From Rutpela maculata (taxonomy: Eukaryota; Arthropoda; Insecta; Coleoptera; Cerambycidae), in NCBI GenBank assembly GCA_936432065.2, contig OW386287.2:72969804-73033803 (forward strand): a stretch of DNA of 64,000 bases. The letters are read 5' to 3'. Under the pieces are notes generated by a model that did not search any database, was not told the origin of the DNA, and worked only from the letters and a program-made list of their open reading frames with translations. The position numbers and the translations under genes were made by a program. Below are positions 10,675-21,776 of the stretch, one piece after another. The first letter of the stretch is position 1, and each line of letters opens with the position of its first letter.

Positions 10675-11930
10675 TGCTAATTGATTATATTAGAGTTGCA
10701 CAAAACACTATTTGGTTGTCTGCAACTGAACTGTTTTATAAATTTATCATATAATATCAAAACGTTTTTACAGCAAAATTATAAAATAACTTATAAAGCA
10801 GTTAGGAAATTATTTTAGAAACGTTTCCGTGACTAAGCTATAAAACATTTCAGCTTATAAAACTAAATAATTTTATAGTGCCTTTTTAGTAACGTTCGGC
10901 AGTATTTTCATCACCGTTATAAATATATATTAAAATTATTTTATAGTTGTTTCCTATTATTTTATAAAACAATTATATTAAAGCAATATTTGGGACAGTT
11001 GTGCTTTTGAAAGTAAATTGTTCCAGAGTCTGCTACATAATTATTGTATAGCGTTGCAATTACTGCAATATGGTAACGGCAATAAAGTAGTTACAAAATA
11101 AAATTGTGTACGTGAACATAAAAATCCTGCTGCTAACTATGCAACAAAATATATTTGAAACAATTGATTTTCTGTGTCAGCTGTGTGTTTATATTTCATC
11201 AGAACTTATGTTTAACACTGAGCGTGCTAAAGTAGAAATTAAAAATATCAGATTTAGGACAATGGAAAAAACTAATTTTTAGCTTAATTATGCAAATTTC
11301 GCCAATACTGTCTCAGTGGCTGCATTTACAACACAATTCTAACATATTCGTTGCCAAAATATCGCGAAAGTAAGTAATTTATTGTATAAGAATCGCGTAA
11401 AAGTTACCTAAGTAGCATATTGGCCCGCAACGTTATATGCATGAAAAATAAGAAACAGCTGTTTTCAAAGATGAAGTGGGCTCTAACTAAATGGGTAGAA
11501 CCGTATTGGAAAATTTTACTTTACGCGTATAATTTTTCAAGTTTTAAATTTCGTTTTTACCTCTGTAATGTCTAATAGTAAATATATTTGCCTGCCTGGC
11601 AGAAAGTGTGCACCACATGAGAAACTTTTTTTGTTAGTGAGTTATCAGAAAATTTTATCCTTTATAAAAAGTTCTGCATGAAGAAAAAGTAATTCCAATA
11701 CTACAAAAAACGTTACCAATTCCAAAGTTATCCGCCATATTGATCAACCATTAATTAAAATTCTACATGCATTTCCCTCACTTCTTATTTGAACTGTTCT
11801 CCTACCTTACCTCTATATTCAAAGGATCAACTCAATCTTTCTATGTAGTACACAGCCTACTAACTAACAACCTAACCTAATCTAGCTGCCTTTCTTATAT
11901 TATTTATTTTTTCATTCAATTTAGGAGTGA
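10675..11930. other. AT-rich, repeat-derived, no gene
   Basis: Many 'ttataaaac'-type motifs recur (10730-10980), similar in style to 16140-16350, so both may descend from one old element. No coding frame or terminal repeat could be supported. Confidence 0.4.
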
Positions 11931-11936
11931 AATTTT

Positions 11937-12013
11937 CTTACCGAATCTCCCACATGCTTTAATTAATTACCAGAAATTTTTCAAGCACTAGGGAGATTAC
12001 TAGTGAAAATTTT
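11937..12013 (+). repeat. short foldback (family of 13247 and 15831)
   Basis: Opens 'gtgaaattttcttaccgaat' and closes 'actagtgaaaatttt', the same ends as the longer foldbacks at 13247-13430 and 15831-15975, but with most of the arms missing. Confidence 0.6.
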
Positions 12014-12034
12014 CATAAAATGAGCAAGAGTGTT

Positions 12035-12242
12035 AAAATGAAAATTTCACACCTCTACTTTTTAACCAATAAGATACCTTAATTTTGACTAGTTACCATG
12101 GCAATTAAAAAAATTTCCGGAAATTTTTTAGAGGCGCCACGATATTTAAGTGAAAATTTCACACCACATTTTTTAACCAATCATAGGCTTGTTTTTTGTT
12201 AAGTTACCATGGCAACCCAAAAAATTTCCGGAAATTTTTTAC
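12035..12242 (+). repeat. two direct repeats of about 100 bp
   Basis: 12035-12133 and 12147-12242 share 'tgaaaatttcacacc', 'tttttaaccaat', 'agttaccatggcaa' and 'aatttccggaaatttttta' in order. The 'tttccggaaat' core is also in the nearby foldback arms, so these are likely fragments of the same family. Confidence 0.6.
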
Positions 12243-12620
12243 ATTCTGTCAAATTAATAAGTGGAAATTTTTCTGTCAATTAAAATGTCAAAGTAAAGAC
12301 GGGGGAGCTGGAGTGCTTTTAGAATTAAATTTATTTGGCGATGCAAAAGAGGATATTCACGAGTATATTATAAGTACACAAATTAATATGTTAATGTTTT
12401 AGGAGCCATTTTTGTGCTATATGCCCATGCATCTTTTGGCTGATAATCAAATTTTGTTATGATTAAAATGTAAATATTAATTTAATTGACGTCTGTAAGT
12501 GCAGCAGCCATTACTATCTTGTTACCTTTTATTATTTCACGGCCGCCTAGAAGTTGTTAATTATTGTCTCGGCGACAATAATGAATACATTCCCTGTGCT
12601 CGCATTTAAGTAATATCAGA

Positions 12621-13149
12621 AATAAATGATGTTCCACCAATTTTAGTAGATTAAAGTTAATAAAAAACGGAAATATAATATGTTTTTAAGTTATTTATAA
12701 AAAGTTCATTAACTAAACTTGGAGAATGGTATGTTATTTCACTAAGAAATTTCGTATTTTATTAAACATATAAATCTTGAAGTAGGTGGGTACTTCAGAA
12801 TAATTATCAAAAATAAATGATGTTCCACCAATTTTAGTAGACCGAAGTTAATAAAAAACAGAAATATAATATGTTTTTAAGTTATTTATAAAAAGTTCAT
12901 GTAACTAAACTTGGAGAATGGTATGTTATTTCACTAAGAAATTTCGTATTTTATTAAACATATAAATCTTGAAGGAGGTGGGTACTTCAGAATAATTATC
13001 AAAAATAAATGATGTTTCACCAATTTTAGTAGACCGAAGTTAATAAAAAACAGAAATATACTATGTTTTTAAGTAATTTATAAAAAGTTCATGTAACTAA
13101 ACTTGGAGAATGGTATGTTATTTCACTAAGAAATTTCGTATTTTATTAA
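12621..13149 (+). repeat. tandem repeat, about 191-bp unit, 2.8 copies
   Basis: Units begin at 12621, 12812 and 13004, each with 'aataaatgatgtt', 'ccaattttagtag', 'aacttggagaatggtatg' and 'atttcgtattttatta'. Copies differ by a few substitutions. The array ends about 100 bp before the foldback at 13247. Confidence 0.9.
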
Positions 13150-13246
13150 CCACCAGTTGTTATTCCATGGCTCACTATAATGAATGAATTTTTGTCATTC
13201 GTAATAAAAATGTTCAATTTTGGCATAATATTTATAAAATAATGGT

Positions 13247-13430
13247 GTGAAATTTTCTTACCGAATATCCCACGAGCTTAAATTAATATCCGGAAATTTT
13301 TCCTCGTTCATGAATATTTTAAGAAAATTATCCCTCGCCTGCGGCTCGGGATAATTTTCAAAATATTCATGACCTCGAAAAAATTTCCGGAAATAATTTA
13401 AGCTCTAGGGATATTATAAGTGAAAATTTT
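13247..13430 (+). mobile_element. foldback MITE, left of the recombinase gene
   Basis: Two inverted arms of about 85 bp pair almost along their whole length. The left arm is 'gaaattttcttaccgaatat...tccggaaatttttcctcg' and the right arm ends '...taagtgaaaatttt'. The centre is a short GC-richer loop ('cgcctgcggctcg'). It has the same orientation as the copy at 15831-15975 on the other side of the tyrosine-recombinase gene. Confidence 0.82.
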
Positions 13431-13591
13431 TTGACAGTTGAAAAGGTAAACATATGATCTACAACCATTAATAATGTAGATATACCTGCGAATAATGCAA
13501 AATTTCTGAATTAACATTATTATTTATTATTCGCTATAAAGTTTCATTAAACAGAAAACACAAATTTGTTAAATTATTATGCATTAACAAT

Positions 13592-13861
13592 TTATAATTC
13601 AAAAAACGTAGGATGTACAAACATAGTAAGATTTAAATGTTGCTTGAATTCTAACCCATCCTCTCTTCTTAATGGTGAATAGGATGGTGACGAATTAATT
13701 AGATGTCTGTGTTTTAAGACATATATGTAATATTTTGAAACAATTTTGTTCAAATCTCTTTTACGCAAAAGGCCATATCTACTTGACATCTGCAGCAGAC
13801 TTTCTTGGATTTTCGTAAACAAACCATTCGACTCTAACGCTTCCTGAAAGCAATCTTCCAT
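13592..13861 (-). CDS. hypothetical 89-aa ORF downstream of the recombinase
   Basis: I do not recognise this protein. The minus frame reads 'MEDCFQEALESNGLFTKIQE' and later 'YGLLRKRDLNKIVSKYYIYV', a plausible soluble helical composition rich in charged residues. It lies between the two foldbacks and on the same strand as the tyrosine recombinase, so it could be a second product or lost exon of that element. It could equally be a chance frame. Confidence 0.3.
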   Translation of the reverse strand: MEDCFQEALESNGLFTKIQESLLQMSSRYGLLRKRDLNKIVSKYYIYVLKHRHLINSSPSYSPLRREDGLEFKQHLNLTMFVHPTFFEL

Positions 13862-14408
13862 TAAATTCGTTAAATATATTAATCTTGGATGACATATTTG
13901 CGCTTAACTCAACTCTTTGCAGTATTTACATAAATTGTACTTTTCAAAGCATTCCATTTTTCTCAAATTGTTTAACGCAAATGCTTACAAGAAATGTTTT
14001 ACATAAAAATATCTTTGTTTGCTGGTTTACTATACAGTAACTTAATGTAATTTACCAATATAAACCTCATCTGTCAAAAGCATGGCCGCCTATATCACGG
14101 CCACCTACTGCAACAAACCATGTTAATATTATATTTTTTAAATTAGAAGTGTTATGGATTACTTTAACAAAAAATACATTTCTACCACCTTTAGTAACCT
14201 AAAATTATGAAAGGGCGATAGACTGAACTAATACCCATCTGAGTTTTAGCATTTGGTGTAACTAAAGTTGGTAATTTTTTTTTAGTTAACGAAATATGGT
14301 GGATATACCTATATGATTTTTTTAGAATTTATTTCATGTTGAACTAATATCTTCATTGGCAAATCTCTAATGATATCGACTAATAAGTAAAATAATAACG
14401 AAATAAAT

Positions 14409-15637
14409 TTAATTATTATAGGTTTTATTAATAGTAAAAACACAATTATTGTAAATGTTTGTGGGCTGGCTTGAATTGGTGGGTTGAATCTGGGTACTTT
14501 CTGTTTTATTTTGCATTCTGCTCTGATCATGATTAAACTTGCTAGTACTTGATGAAATTCTCCTCATGGATTCAATCATCTGATGATGATGTTCAACGTC
14601 CAATTGTAAGTAAGGTTTGATTGACTGACTATTACTGTGTCCAGTAATTTTAATGAGCTGTTGTTCACCAACTCCTTCCTTGGCCAATTTCAAAACAGCT
14701 GTTGCTCTTGCAGAATGATTAGTCATTTTTACTTTTTTAGTGTCAATTCCTATATCAGAGGCTGCTGATTTAAACCATGAAGATACAATGTTCTTACCAA
14801 CTGGGCTATTCTTGTACCATCCTTTCGAATTGGGTTGACTCCAGTATGGGTTTGGTGTTAAGAATAATCTGTCGGTCTGAATAAGATTTCCCCTTTTTTC
14901 CATCAACTTCTTAAACAAACGAACCGGACACATTTGTGGATTATCGAAATTTGTAATCAACCATTTACTATCCGACAGTTTTTTAAAACCACCTTGTGTG
15001 GTTTTGGAGAATATTGGATTATATTCTATCCGACCTTTTGGGTTTCCGAAATTATCAGTTTCTTCTTTGAAGTATTGGATACACGCAGAATATCCTTCCC
15101 CTCCTCTCCATGCCAGCTCATGTGAAACTATGTGAAAAAATTTACGCTGCAATCCATCTGGAGTATTTTCATCCCACATTTCAATAATTTTTTTGTATTC
15201 GTCGCTGGTTAAGGCTGAAGCACTCACTTTTCTTTTTAATGGGTCTCTCTGTAATTTTTTGCGCTTAGCATCGCGTGCAGCTCTGGCGGTCGCAAATTCC
15301 ACATCAGAAAACGGATTAAATTTTATTTTATATTTTTCGTAATAAATTTTTCTTGTAACTGCTTAGCAGTAGAGTTCCACATCACTTTGACCACACTTTC
15401 CTTATAATCTTCAAAATTTTTCTTTTTCATATTAAATGCGTAGTCCTCCAGTATAGTAGCCACCTGTACTACACTCATACACTCATGAATATTATACAAC
15501 TTTTCGTCACAAAATTCAACAAACTGTTTCCATACACTTGATTTTGATTTTCGGGTGTTATCTGGTGTTATATTTTGAATTTCTTGTCTAATTACTTGTT
15601 GATTTTCTTTACCAAATCGCGACATTTCGCTATACAC
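14409..15637 (-). CDS. tyrosine recombinase, Crypton-like, one frameshift
   Basis: Two minus frames (15323-15637, then 14409-15302) form one protein of roughly 400 residues. The catalytic domain has the expected order: Arg in 'ELAWRGGEGYS', the H-x-x-R box in 'TNHSARATAVLKLAKEG', His in 'KITGHSNSQS' and the Tyr nucleophile in 'KPYLQLD'. The N-terminal frame would be the helical core-binding part. The break is a single-base frame change around 15310-15330, where the downstream frame is open upstream of the break, so the lesion looks recent. Tyrosine recombinases of this eukaryotic type occur in Crypton transposons and in host genes derived from them. The flanking foldbacks point to a mobile element, but no target duplication was proven. 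Confidence 0.8.
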
Positions 15638-15830
15638 TTATTAAACTCAACGACAGACCTTTTAAACTAGCAATTATTAAGCTTTGTGACAGAACCGGTT
15701 AAACAAAAATGACAAATCAACATAATATGTCAAAAACAACAATACCCTGGCCAACTTGACAAGCAGTGAAATTAATTTAAAATGTCAGGTTGGATTAATA
15801 ATTTTTTTGCAAATTATGGTGTTAAGTGGA

Positions 15831-15975
15831 GTGAAATTTTCTTACCGAATACCACGCAAGCTTAAATTATTCCGGGAAATTTTCTTTCGGGCACGAATAT
15901 TTTAAGAAAATTCCTGCCCTCAAGAAAAGTTTCGGAAATAATTTAAGCTCTTGTGATATTATAAGTGAAAATTTT
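15831..15975 (+). mobile_element. foldback MITE, right of the recombinase gene
   Basis: Begins 'gtgaaattttcttaccgaat' and ends 'gatattataagtgaaaattt', matching the ends and orientation of 13247-13430 with shorter arms. The small asymmetry ('cttaccgaat' on one side, 'cttataatat' read inward on the other) fixes the orientation. Confidence 0.8.
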
Positions 15976-16589
15976 ATACGCAATTTAACGGTAATAGTTA
16001 CAATAAATTACAGTTTTCATCAAAATGCAAACGTTTTGGTTTTTACAGTTATTTTTCTTCGCTTATAAGTTATAATAAAAATGCGAAATAAGACATCTGT
16101 GAAAAAATTTGTTATATTTTTCATTTATAGTGGCGGTACCGAATTTTCTTAGAGCCTGCGGAATTGTTTATACAATTATTTTGTAATGGTTGCAATAGCT
16201 TTTACAAAATATCAACAATGACTAAACTATTTTACGTTTATAGCTGTCGCAATAACGTTTTTAAAGTGTTTCTGAGACTAATGTTGTTTTATAAAATTTG
16301 TGTCGGAAACATTTCTGCGGCTTTTATAAAATATCAAATTGCTAGATAGGCTGCTACCTGTCCCAGTTTCATTTTTATCGTTTTATTGGTACTTATTGGT
16401 ACATAGTATAATAACTTTTGTAGTCTAAGTGCACTCCACTGAAGTAGAAAAGTTCTAGCAGCAATTTATGTAAATTCATTTATTTTATTTAACTTGGATT
16501 TTTATATACATTCGTAATGCTTGTTGTGATTTTTGCGAATAAAATGTACCTAAATTTGATGTTAGTTAAGATATTTTGTTTTGTTTCAG
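15976..16589 (+). other. non-coding sequence upstream of the first visible exon
   Basis: AT-rich. If the downstream exon is real, its 3' part is intron, ending with the acceptor tract 'ttttgttttgtttcag' at 16589. Motifs at 16140-16350 resemble those at 10730-10980. No other exon is recognised. Confidence 0.45.
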
Positions 16590-16717
16590 AATGGTGCCGA
16601 TTCCCGAAAGGGAAGTGTTCCTGTTCACAGGGGTTGCGGTATCTGAGGTTACGAGAACGTGTAGAAGACGGGTGGGGAGAAGTCTCTTTTAATGATGAGG
16701 AGACGCCGACACGGGAG
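16590..16717 (+). CDS. exon of a Grb7/10/14-like adaptor gene (upstream exon)
   Basis: A T-rich tract and 'cag' precede 16590, and 'gtaagt' follows 16717. The open frame between them (2 + 126 bases) reads 'WCRFPKGKCSCSQGLRYLRL' and ends 'SFNDEETPTRE' on a complete codon, so it splices in phase 0 to the exon at 27386, giving 'TRE' + 'EELQFY'. Alone the exon has no recognisable domain. Its identity rests on the splice phase and on the partner exon. Members of the family are cytoplasmic SH2 adaptors acting on receptor tyrosine kinases, with RA, PH, BPS and SH2 domains. An acidic linker just before RA would fit. Confidence 0.55.
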
Positions 16718-17449
16718 GTAAGTGTAATGCATTCAAAGGGAAATATAAGTTTATTATGTTAAGTATTGAACTCAAACAATATACTCCTGTCCAATTGAAG
16801 TGAATGTTGTCAAAATATGGACCATGTTTGGACTGCTACATTTTTGGACCGATATGGTTAATATTAATGCATTTTTGTGTGATCGTAGCAAAATTCATTA
16901 ACCATCAGCCGTCATAAATATATTTTTAAATCATAGTTGTTTCTTTTATCTACAGGGTGGTTAGCCAGGCCATTACATTATTGTTAAATGTCATGGTTCT
17001 CAAATTCCTTACAAACAATACTGTTGAAGCGGTTTGGAAAATTTTAGTTATCTATTATTAAATGAGATACAATGTTTTGTATAAAATCGTGTAATTTAGA
17101 ATTACGAAGAGCTTGAATCACGAAAGAGACAACTATAATTTAAAAATCTTTACGACATCGACGTTCAATGAATTTTGCTAACGATCTCAACAAACCTTAT
17201 CAAGATTAATAGTCAATCATACGGCATCAGAAATATACCTCACTCGTTTTTTTGCTGTCTATTTGATAGTAGGTGCAGAAGGAGGAGGTGAAGTATGGAT
17301 TAGACCTCTTAGCGCTCGGAGCGGTCATGTGACTTGTAAAATTCAAATCGTAATTTGACATTGCAACTACGTATACAAAACTTTAGACAATGGTAAAATA
17401 GTTGTTTCGCTACTTTTTGTTCTTTCTAAAGCATTCGTACACAATTCTT

Positions 17450-17715
17450 GATTTCTATAGTATCAAATATCGGATTACCAGTAAATATTCTGCACTGGAT
17501 CAAGTCATATATGGAGGGGCGAAACATGATCATTGATGGGATGTTAATGGGGCTAGATCTGAGGCACACGATGTTAAACTTGGTGTCCCTCAAGGTTCTG
17601 TCCTGGGTTCCTTCTTGTTTTTAGTGTATATAAATGATTTACCTGACCATGTTATCAATGGACTGATCACAATATTTGCCGATCACAATATTTGCCTAAT
17701 AATTGATGAGCGGGA
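17450..17715 (+). pseudogene. non-LTR retrotransposon RT fragment
   Basis: One + frame reads 'GIPVNILHWIKSYMEGR'. After a frame change another reads 'VKLGVPQGSVLGSFLFLVYI' and 'NDLPDHVINGL', then 'IFADHNI' where a LINE RT has its F/Y-A-D-D box. These are RT palm motifs of Jockey/CR1/I-type LINEs. Only about 90 residues remain. The damaged active site ('FADH') and the frameshift show it is dead. Confidence 0.8.
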
Positions 17716-17890
17716 AAAATTTTTTTGTTAAAATCTCTGGCGGGCCCTCACTACGGGCTCCTCGGAAGCCAACGGGCCCCCGCGCTTAATAATTGATGAG
17801 CGGCGGGGAGAAATTTGAAAAAAAAAATTCCAAAATCTCTGGCGGGCCCCCACTACGGGCCCCTCGGAAGCCCGGGCCCTAAACTCAGTA
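17698..17890 (+). repeat. two tandem units of a G/C-rich repeat
   Basis: Units start with 'taattgatgagcgg' near 17698 and 17789 and share 'aaatctctggcgggccc' and 'cactacgggc' followed by 'ctcggaagcc'. GC content is far above the surroundings. It resembles the 245-475 repeat. Confidence 0.7.
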
Positions 17891-18329
17891 CCCAATAGAC
17901 CCCCCCATACGGGGCCTGATTTCAGCTTCCTAATTTAGGAGAAGCAAGCCCTTCTGCAAGCCCCTTCTTGTTTAGTAAAAAATCTGAATAAATTACATAT
18001 AAAAGAAAAAAACCCTCCTCTGTCTTATTTTTGTACTTCCATTTGTACGACGTCAATAAGAATGGGAATAAATCACGTGTCTTTCATTTGCCCTCCACTG
18101 TCTTGTTTTGTCCCACTTGAAGGGTAAAAATGAGACAGTGTTTATTTTTGTTTATCAATTAACGGTACTTTTTAGTAAAAAAATACATAGAAATATAGTT
18201 TTTCCTGTCATTTTTACATATGATACCAATCTTGTAAATATGACTCGATTCTAAGCAACCTAAAAATTGACAGATGTCATTTTGTCTCATTTTTACCTAT
18301 TTTTAAAAGCCCGCCTGGCCCTAATGTTA

Positions 18330-18398
18330 TTTATATAAGAGAGGAGCGGCAAAATAAAACTGTGCCCGGGGCGGCAAAATACCTGGAGCCAGCCCTGT
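18330..18398 (+). repeat. MITE-end fragment, hAT-like terminus
   Basis: Ends 'ctggagccagccctg'. Read in reverse this begins 'cagggctggctcc', typical of hAT terminal repeats. A partial internal duplication 'gcggcaaaataa' / 'gcggcaaaatacc' is present. The opposite end was not found, so this is a fragment. Confidence 0.35.
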
Positions 18399-18414
18399 AA
18401 AGTGTTAATGGGAG

Positions 18415-19580
18415 TTTTATACACCACGGTTTTAAGATAACCCCACAAAAAAATCCAAACTATTGAGATCGGGGATCTTGCTGGCTATTGCTGAAGTCCT
18501 CCGCGACCTATCCAACGGTTAGAATAAACCACACATGATCGGGAACAATTACACTGAAATGAACAGGAGCTCCATCGTGCATAGTCCACATTTGATTCCT
18601 TAACGCAATACAGGTAGTTCTTGGTAAAAATGCCTGCAAGATTGTCCATTAAGGCGTATTGGCAAAGAAAAAGGGCCTATAAGGTTATTACCAATACTTC
18701 CGTTAACCGAAAATTGCTCTTGGAAATAAGTTTCGGTTATGGCATTGGGGTTTTCGTCCGCACACACATAATTATTATGGACATTTTAAATAGCATTTGC
18801 GGGCGAGCGTAGAGGCGACTTCAATGTGAATATCAGTCGATATTCCGTTGAAGCAACGTCGAGCGCGGTTTGTACTTGGATGGGCGACCCACCTATCTTG
18901 GGAAATACAGCGTTCTCTCCCCACCTTCTAGAGGCTTGTATATCAGTGTATACTCGGAAGTTACGTAATTTCAGACGAGGATTACGTAGAGGATATACCA
19001 TCCTTCGGAGGGGATGTAAAGCAGGCGGCCCCTTGTCTATTAAATGTTAGGCAAGTAAAAGATCCCTACTCTTCTTAAGGGAAGAGTTCGGCAAAATTTC
19101 CAGGTTGGGGGTAGCTCGTCTCCTGGCGTCGGTGATAGGCCCTGGTAGCGGAAATAGGCCGACGTTAAATAGTTAAAAAAAAAAATAGCATTCCTAGTGC
19201 TTCGTCCGTGAACATAATTTGTGACTCAAACTGCGGATTTTGTGTATCATTTTGAAGGTACCACTGACAGAACTTGGAAAATCCCTGGGAAGTAATGCGT
19301 GCCCACTTAGAATATGGTACGGATACAATAAAAAATCAACCAAAATTCACCAAACAATTTGATGACAAATATTGAGAGCTCTAGCAATCTCCTCGTACTC
19401 GCCTCAGGATGTTCATCGATTTCCTGCAGCACCGCTTCCTCAATTTCGGGTGTTCTGACAATTCAAGGTCTACCTTCCCATTACCATCTGCCAGAACATA
19501 TACGTAATGCATTGCCGTCATTTCCGCATTCGTATAATTCACCAACGAAGGAATACAATAAATTCACTAAAAATCGAAGA
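18415..19580 (-). pseudogene. Tc1/mariner-type (DDE) transposase relic, split by a SINE
   Basis: Read on the minus strand from 19580, degraded frames give 'EEAVLQEIDEHPEAST' (helix-turn-helix region) and 'QIMFTDEA', which has the first catalytic Asp. Then the SINE intervenes, followed by 'ADENPNAITETYFQEQFSV' and 'MHDGAPVHFSVIVPDH' (second Asp region). Near the end, 'SQQDPRSQ' and 'FGFFCG' correspond to the third acidic region of the family. Frameshifts and stops are frequent. The better-preserved copy at 32820-34005 belongs to the same broad family. Confidence 0.7.
18798..19182 (+). mobile_element. 5S rRNA-derived SINE (SINE3 type)
   Basis: The stretch 18850-18915 follows the 3' half of 5S rRNA, including the internal promoter: 'gaagcaacgtcgagcgcggt' followed by 'ttgtacttggatgggcgacc'. 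An unrelated body of about 260 bp ends in an A-run. The whole unit is flanked by a 10-bp duplication 'aaatagcatt' (18788-18797 and 19183-19192), direct evidence of LINE-style insertion. It interrupts the transposase relic exactly. Because the 5' half of 5S is not preserved and a foreign body follows, it is not a functional 5S gene. Confidence 0.88.
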
Positions 19581-19705
19581 AATAATACGATGAGATGGGT
19601 TTGAACACCAACAACTTACTTTATGCCAACAAATGTTGTTTTGAAAATGTTGTTTGTAAAAACGTCATTTATTCCAGGATAACTAGATTTATGTGTTCAA
19701 AAATT

Positions 19706-21351
19706 ACACAGGCACACAAAATAAAAAAAATGGCCGGAAATTCGCCAAAATTCTGGTAAAAAAATATTGAAGGGATTGAAAATACCTTATGCATTTTCGC
19801 CCGCTGAATGAGAATACGGGGTCAGAATTGGCACATCGGGTCAAAATTGGCCGGAAAAATAAAAAAGTTGCCGGGAATTCGCCAATATCTAGGGTCAAAA
19901 AACATTACAAAGTGACTACCCTTATATCGGTGTGTATTTTTTCCCGCTGGATCTAAATCTGGAGTCAAAATTAGCCCAACCGGTGAAAGCCAACATATGG
20001 CTCAAAATTGACCAAAATTTGGGGCAAAGAATATTAAATGACGTTCAGGTGACTCGACTATTGTGTTAGTATGTATTTTTGTCCACTGAATTTGAATCCG
20101 TTGGTCAATAACGTCAAAAGATCGAACATGTTCAAGCGAATTTCCCGGCATTTTTTGGGTCGCCCCACTCAGCCTCAATTTTTTCCAAACCATGTTGCCC
20201 CCGAAACAAGTAAGTCCCTGTTGAGCATCCTCAAAAAATCTGCCTGAGGATTTTTCCTTTATTCATCTTTGTTTGTGTATGTAGTGTGCATCTGGCTGCA
20301 TCCCACTTAAGTACTCGCATTGGCCTTAATCTACAGGCAAACTCTATAAAACCTTGTACGAAGTACAGCTCGTTAACTGGAATCAGCCTGCATAAGCAGC
20401 ATCTTCTTATCTCCCGGTCACCGTGGGCGTCCTAAAACTCATGCCGGTATGTTTTTAACAAACGTTTACCCATGCAGTTACTGCTCGTTTCGGTAAAACA
20501 TACACCGCTTTAAATTCTGCTATCGCAATAGATGTTGGGAGCGATGACAACTGCCCTGAAAGGGGATGTGTAGAATGATTCGCTTTCCGTCTATTGTGGT
20601 AATGAAACCAGCGAAGGCACGCTGTACTGCAGGAGAGCGTCAGGGTGTGAGGACGAAGCCCTAGCGTGTTTGACGACGAGATGTAACATTCCTCCTCAAG
20701 ATCAGAAAGCCTTCATACTTAGGCCTGGGGAGGTATAAGGGTTATCACCCCCAGGAACAGGAAAACTTGCTTGGAGGCTCTTTGGCAGTCAATTTTTCTG
20801 GCCAATTTTGATCCCATGGGCCAATTCTGACCCTAGATTCGGTTTCAGCGGGCAAAAATACACACCGATATAAGGGTAAAGTTACTTTAATATCATTTAA
20901 TGTTTTTTGGTCCCAGATTTTGGCGAATTTCCTGTCATTTTTTTATTTTTCCGGACAATTTTGACCGGATGGGTTCAGCGGGCGAAAATACATACCGGTA
21001 TATGGGTTAAGTCACGTCAATCCCTTCAGTGTTTTTGACCCGAATTTTAGCAAATTTCCGGCCATTTTCTTTATTTTTTCGGCCAATTTTGACCCTATGG
21101 GCCAATTCTGACCCCCAATTCAAGTTCAGCGCACGAAAATACATACCGGTATATGGGTTAAATCACGTCAATCCCTTCAATGTTTTTTTACCCGAATTTT
21201 GGCCATTTTTTAATTTTTCCGGCCAATGTTGACCCGATGGGCCGGCTAAACCCGAATCCTGGCCCAGAATTCGGGTTTAGCGGGCGAAAATACATACCGG
21301 TATATAGGTCGGTCCCCGAATACACGACCTTTTTTTTTTGTGTGCCTGTGT
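19706..21351. mobile_element. 1.65-kb foldback element with tandem subterminal repeats
   Basis: Ends are inverted: 'acacaggcacacaaaa' at 19706 and its complement closing at 21351. Each arm is an array of a 126-151-bp unit containing 'cggccaattttgaccc' and 'gcgggcgaaaatacat'. On the right arm the 'ataccggtat' landmarks fall near 20869, 20995, 21146 and 21297; the left arm (to about 20170) is its inverse. The loop (about 20200-20780) is unique, of higher GC and without a recognised gene. The architecture recalls foldback (FB/Galileo-like) elements. A related family member starts at 52501. Confidence 0.75.
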
Positions 21352-21776
21352 TATTAGTCGATACTGCTAATTGAAGCAATTTGAATTTAATTGTTTAATC
21401 AAGACGAGAAAAATGCAAGAAACCGTTTTCATGTAGAATTGACCAGGCTAATCAGAAAAAATATCCGCATGGAAAAATGTCAGTGGCTTTTTTGGTAAAA
21501 AATATCAGAGGACAATGTGTGCAGGGACTCCACTGGTGGAGCTATAAAATGGCTTTTCTAACTAAAATATGCGGTTTTATATGCTATTAACACATACCTA
21601 AATTGAAAATAATATCTAAAGTACTTTCTGAGATATTAAAAAATAACAATTTAAAAAATAATACAATACTCTGTAGCAAAAAGTTTAAGCCGTTGCGGAC
21701 TTATGTTCATATGAACTTTTCTTCATTAAATGACCTAAGAAATCACACCCTGAAATATTAGCACCCCGTATAAAAA

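Noticed and set aside
12621..13149. CRISPR-like array
   Set aside because: The units are about 191 bp with no distinct spacers, in a eukaryotic genome.
16517..16762. 81-codon continuous frame as a single-exon gene
   Set aside because: Good acceptor and donor signals bound only 16590-16717; the outer parts are intron-like.
18839..18920. A functional 5S rRNA gene
   Set aside because: Only the 3' half is recognisable, with many changes, and it continues into a SINE body flanked by a target duplication.
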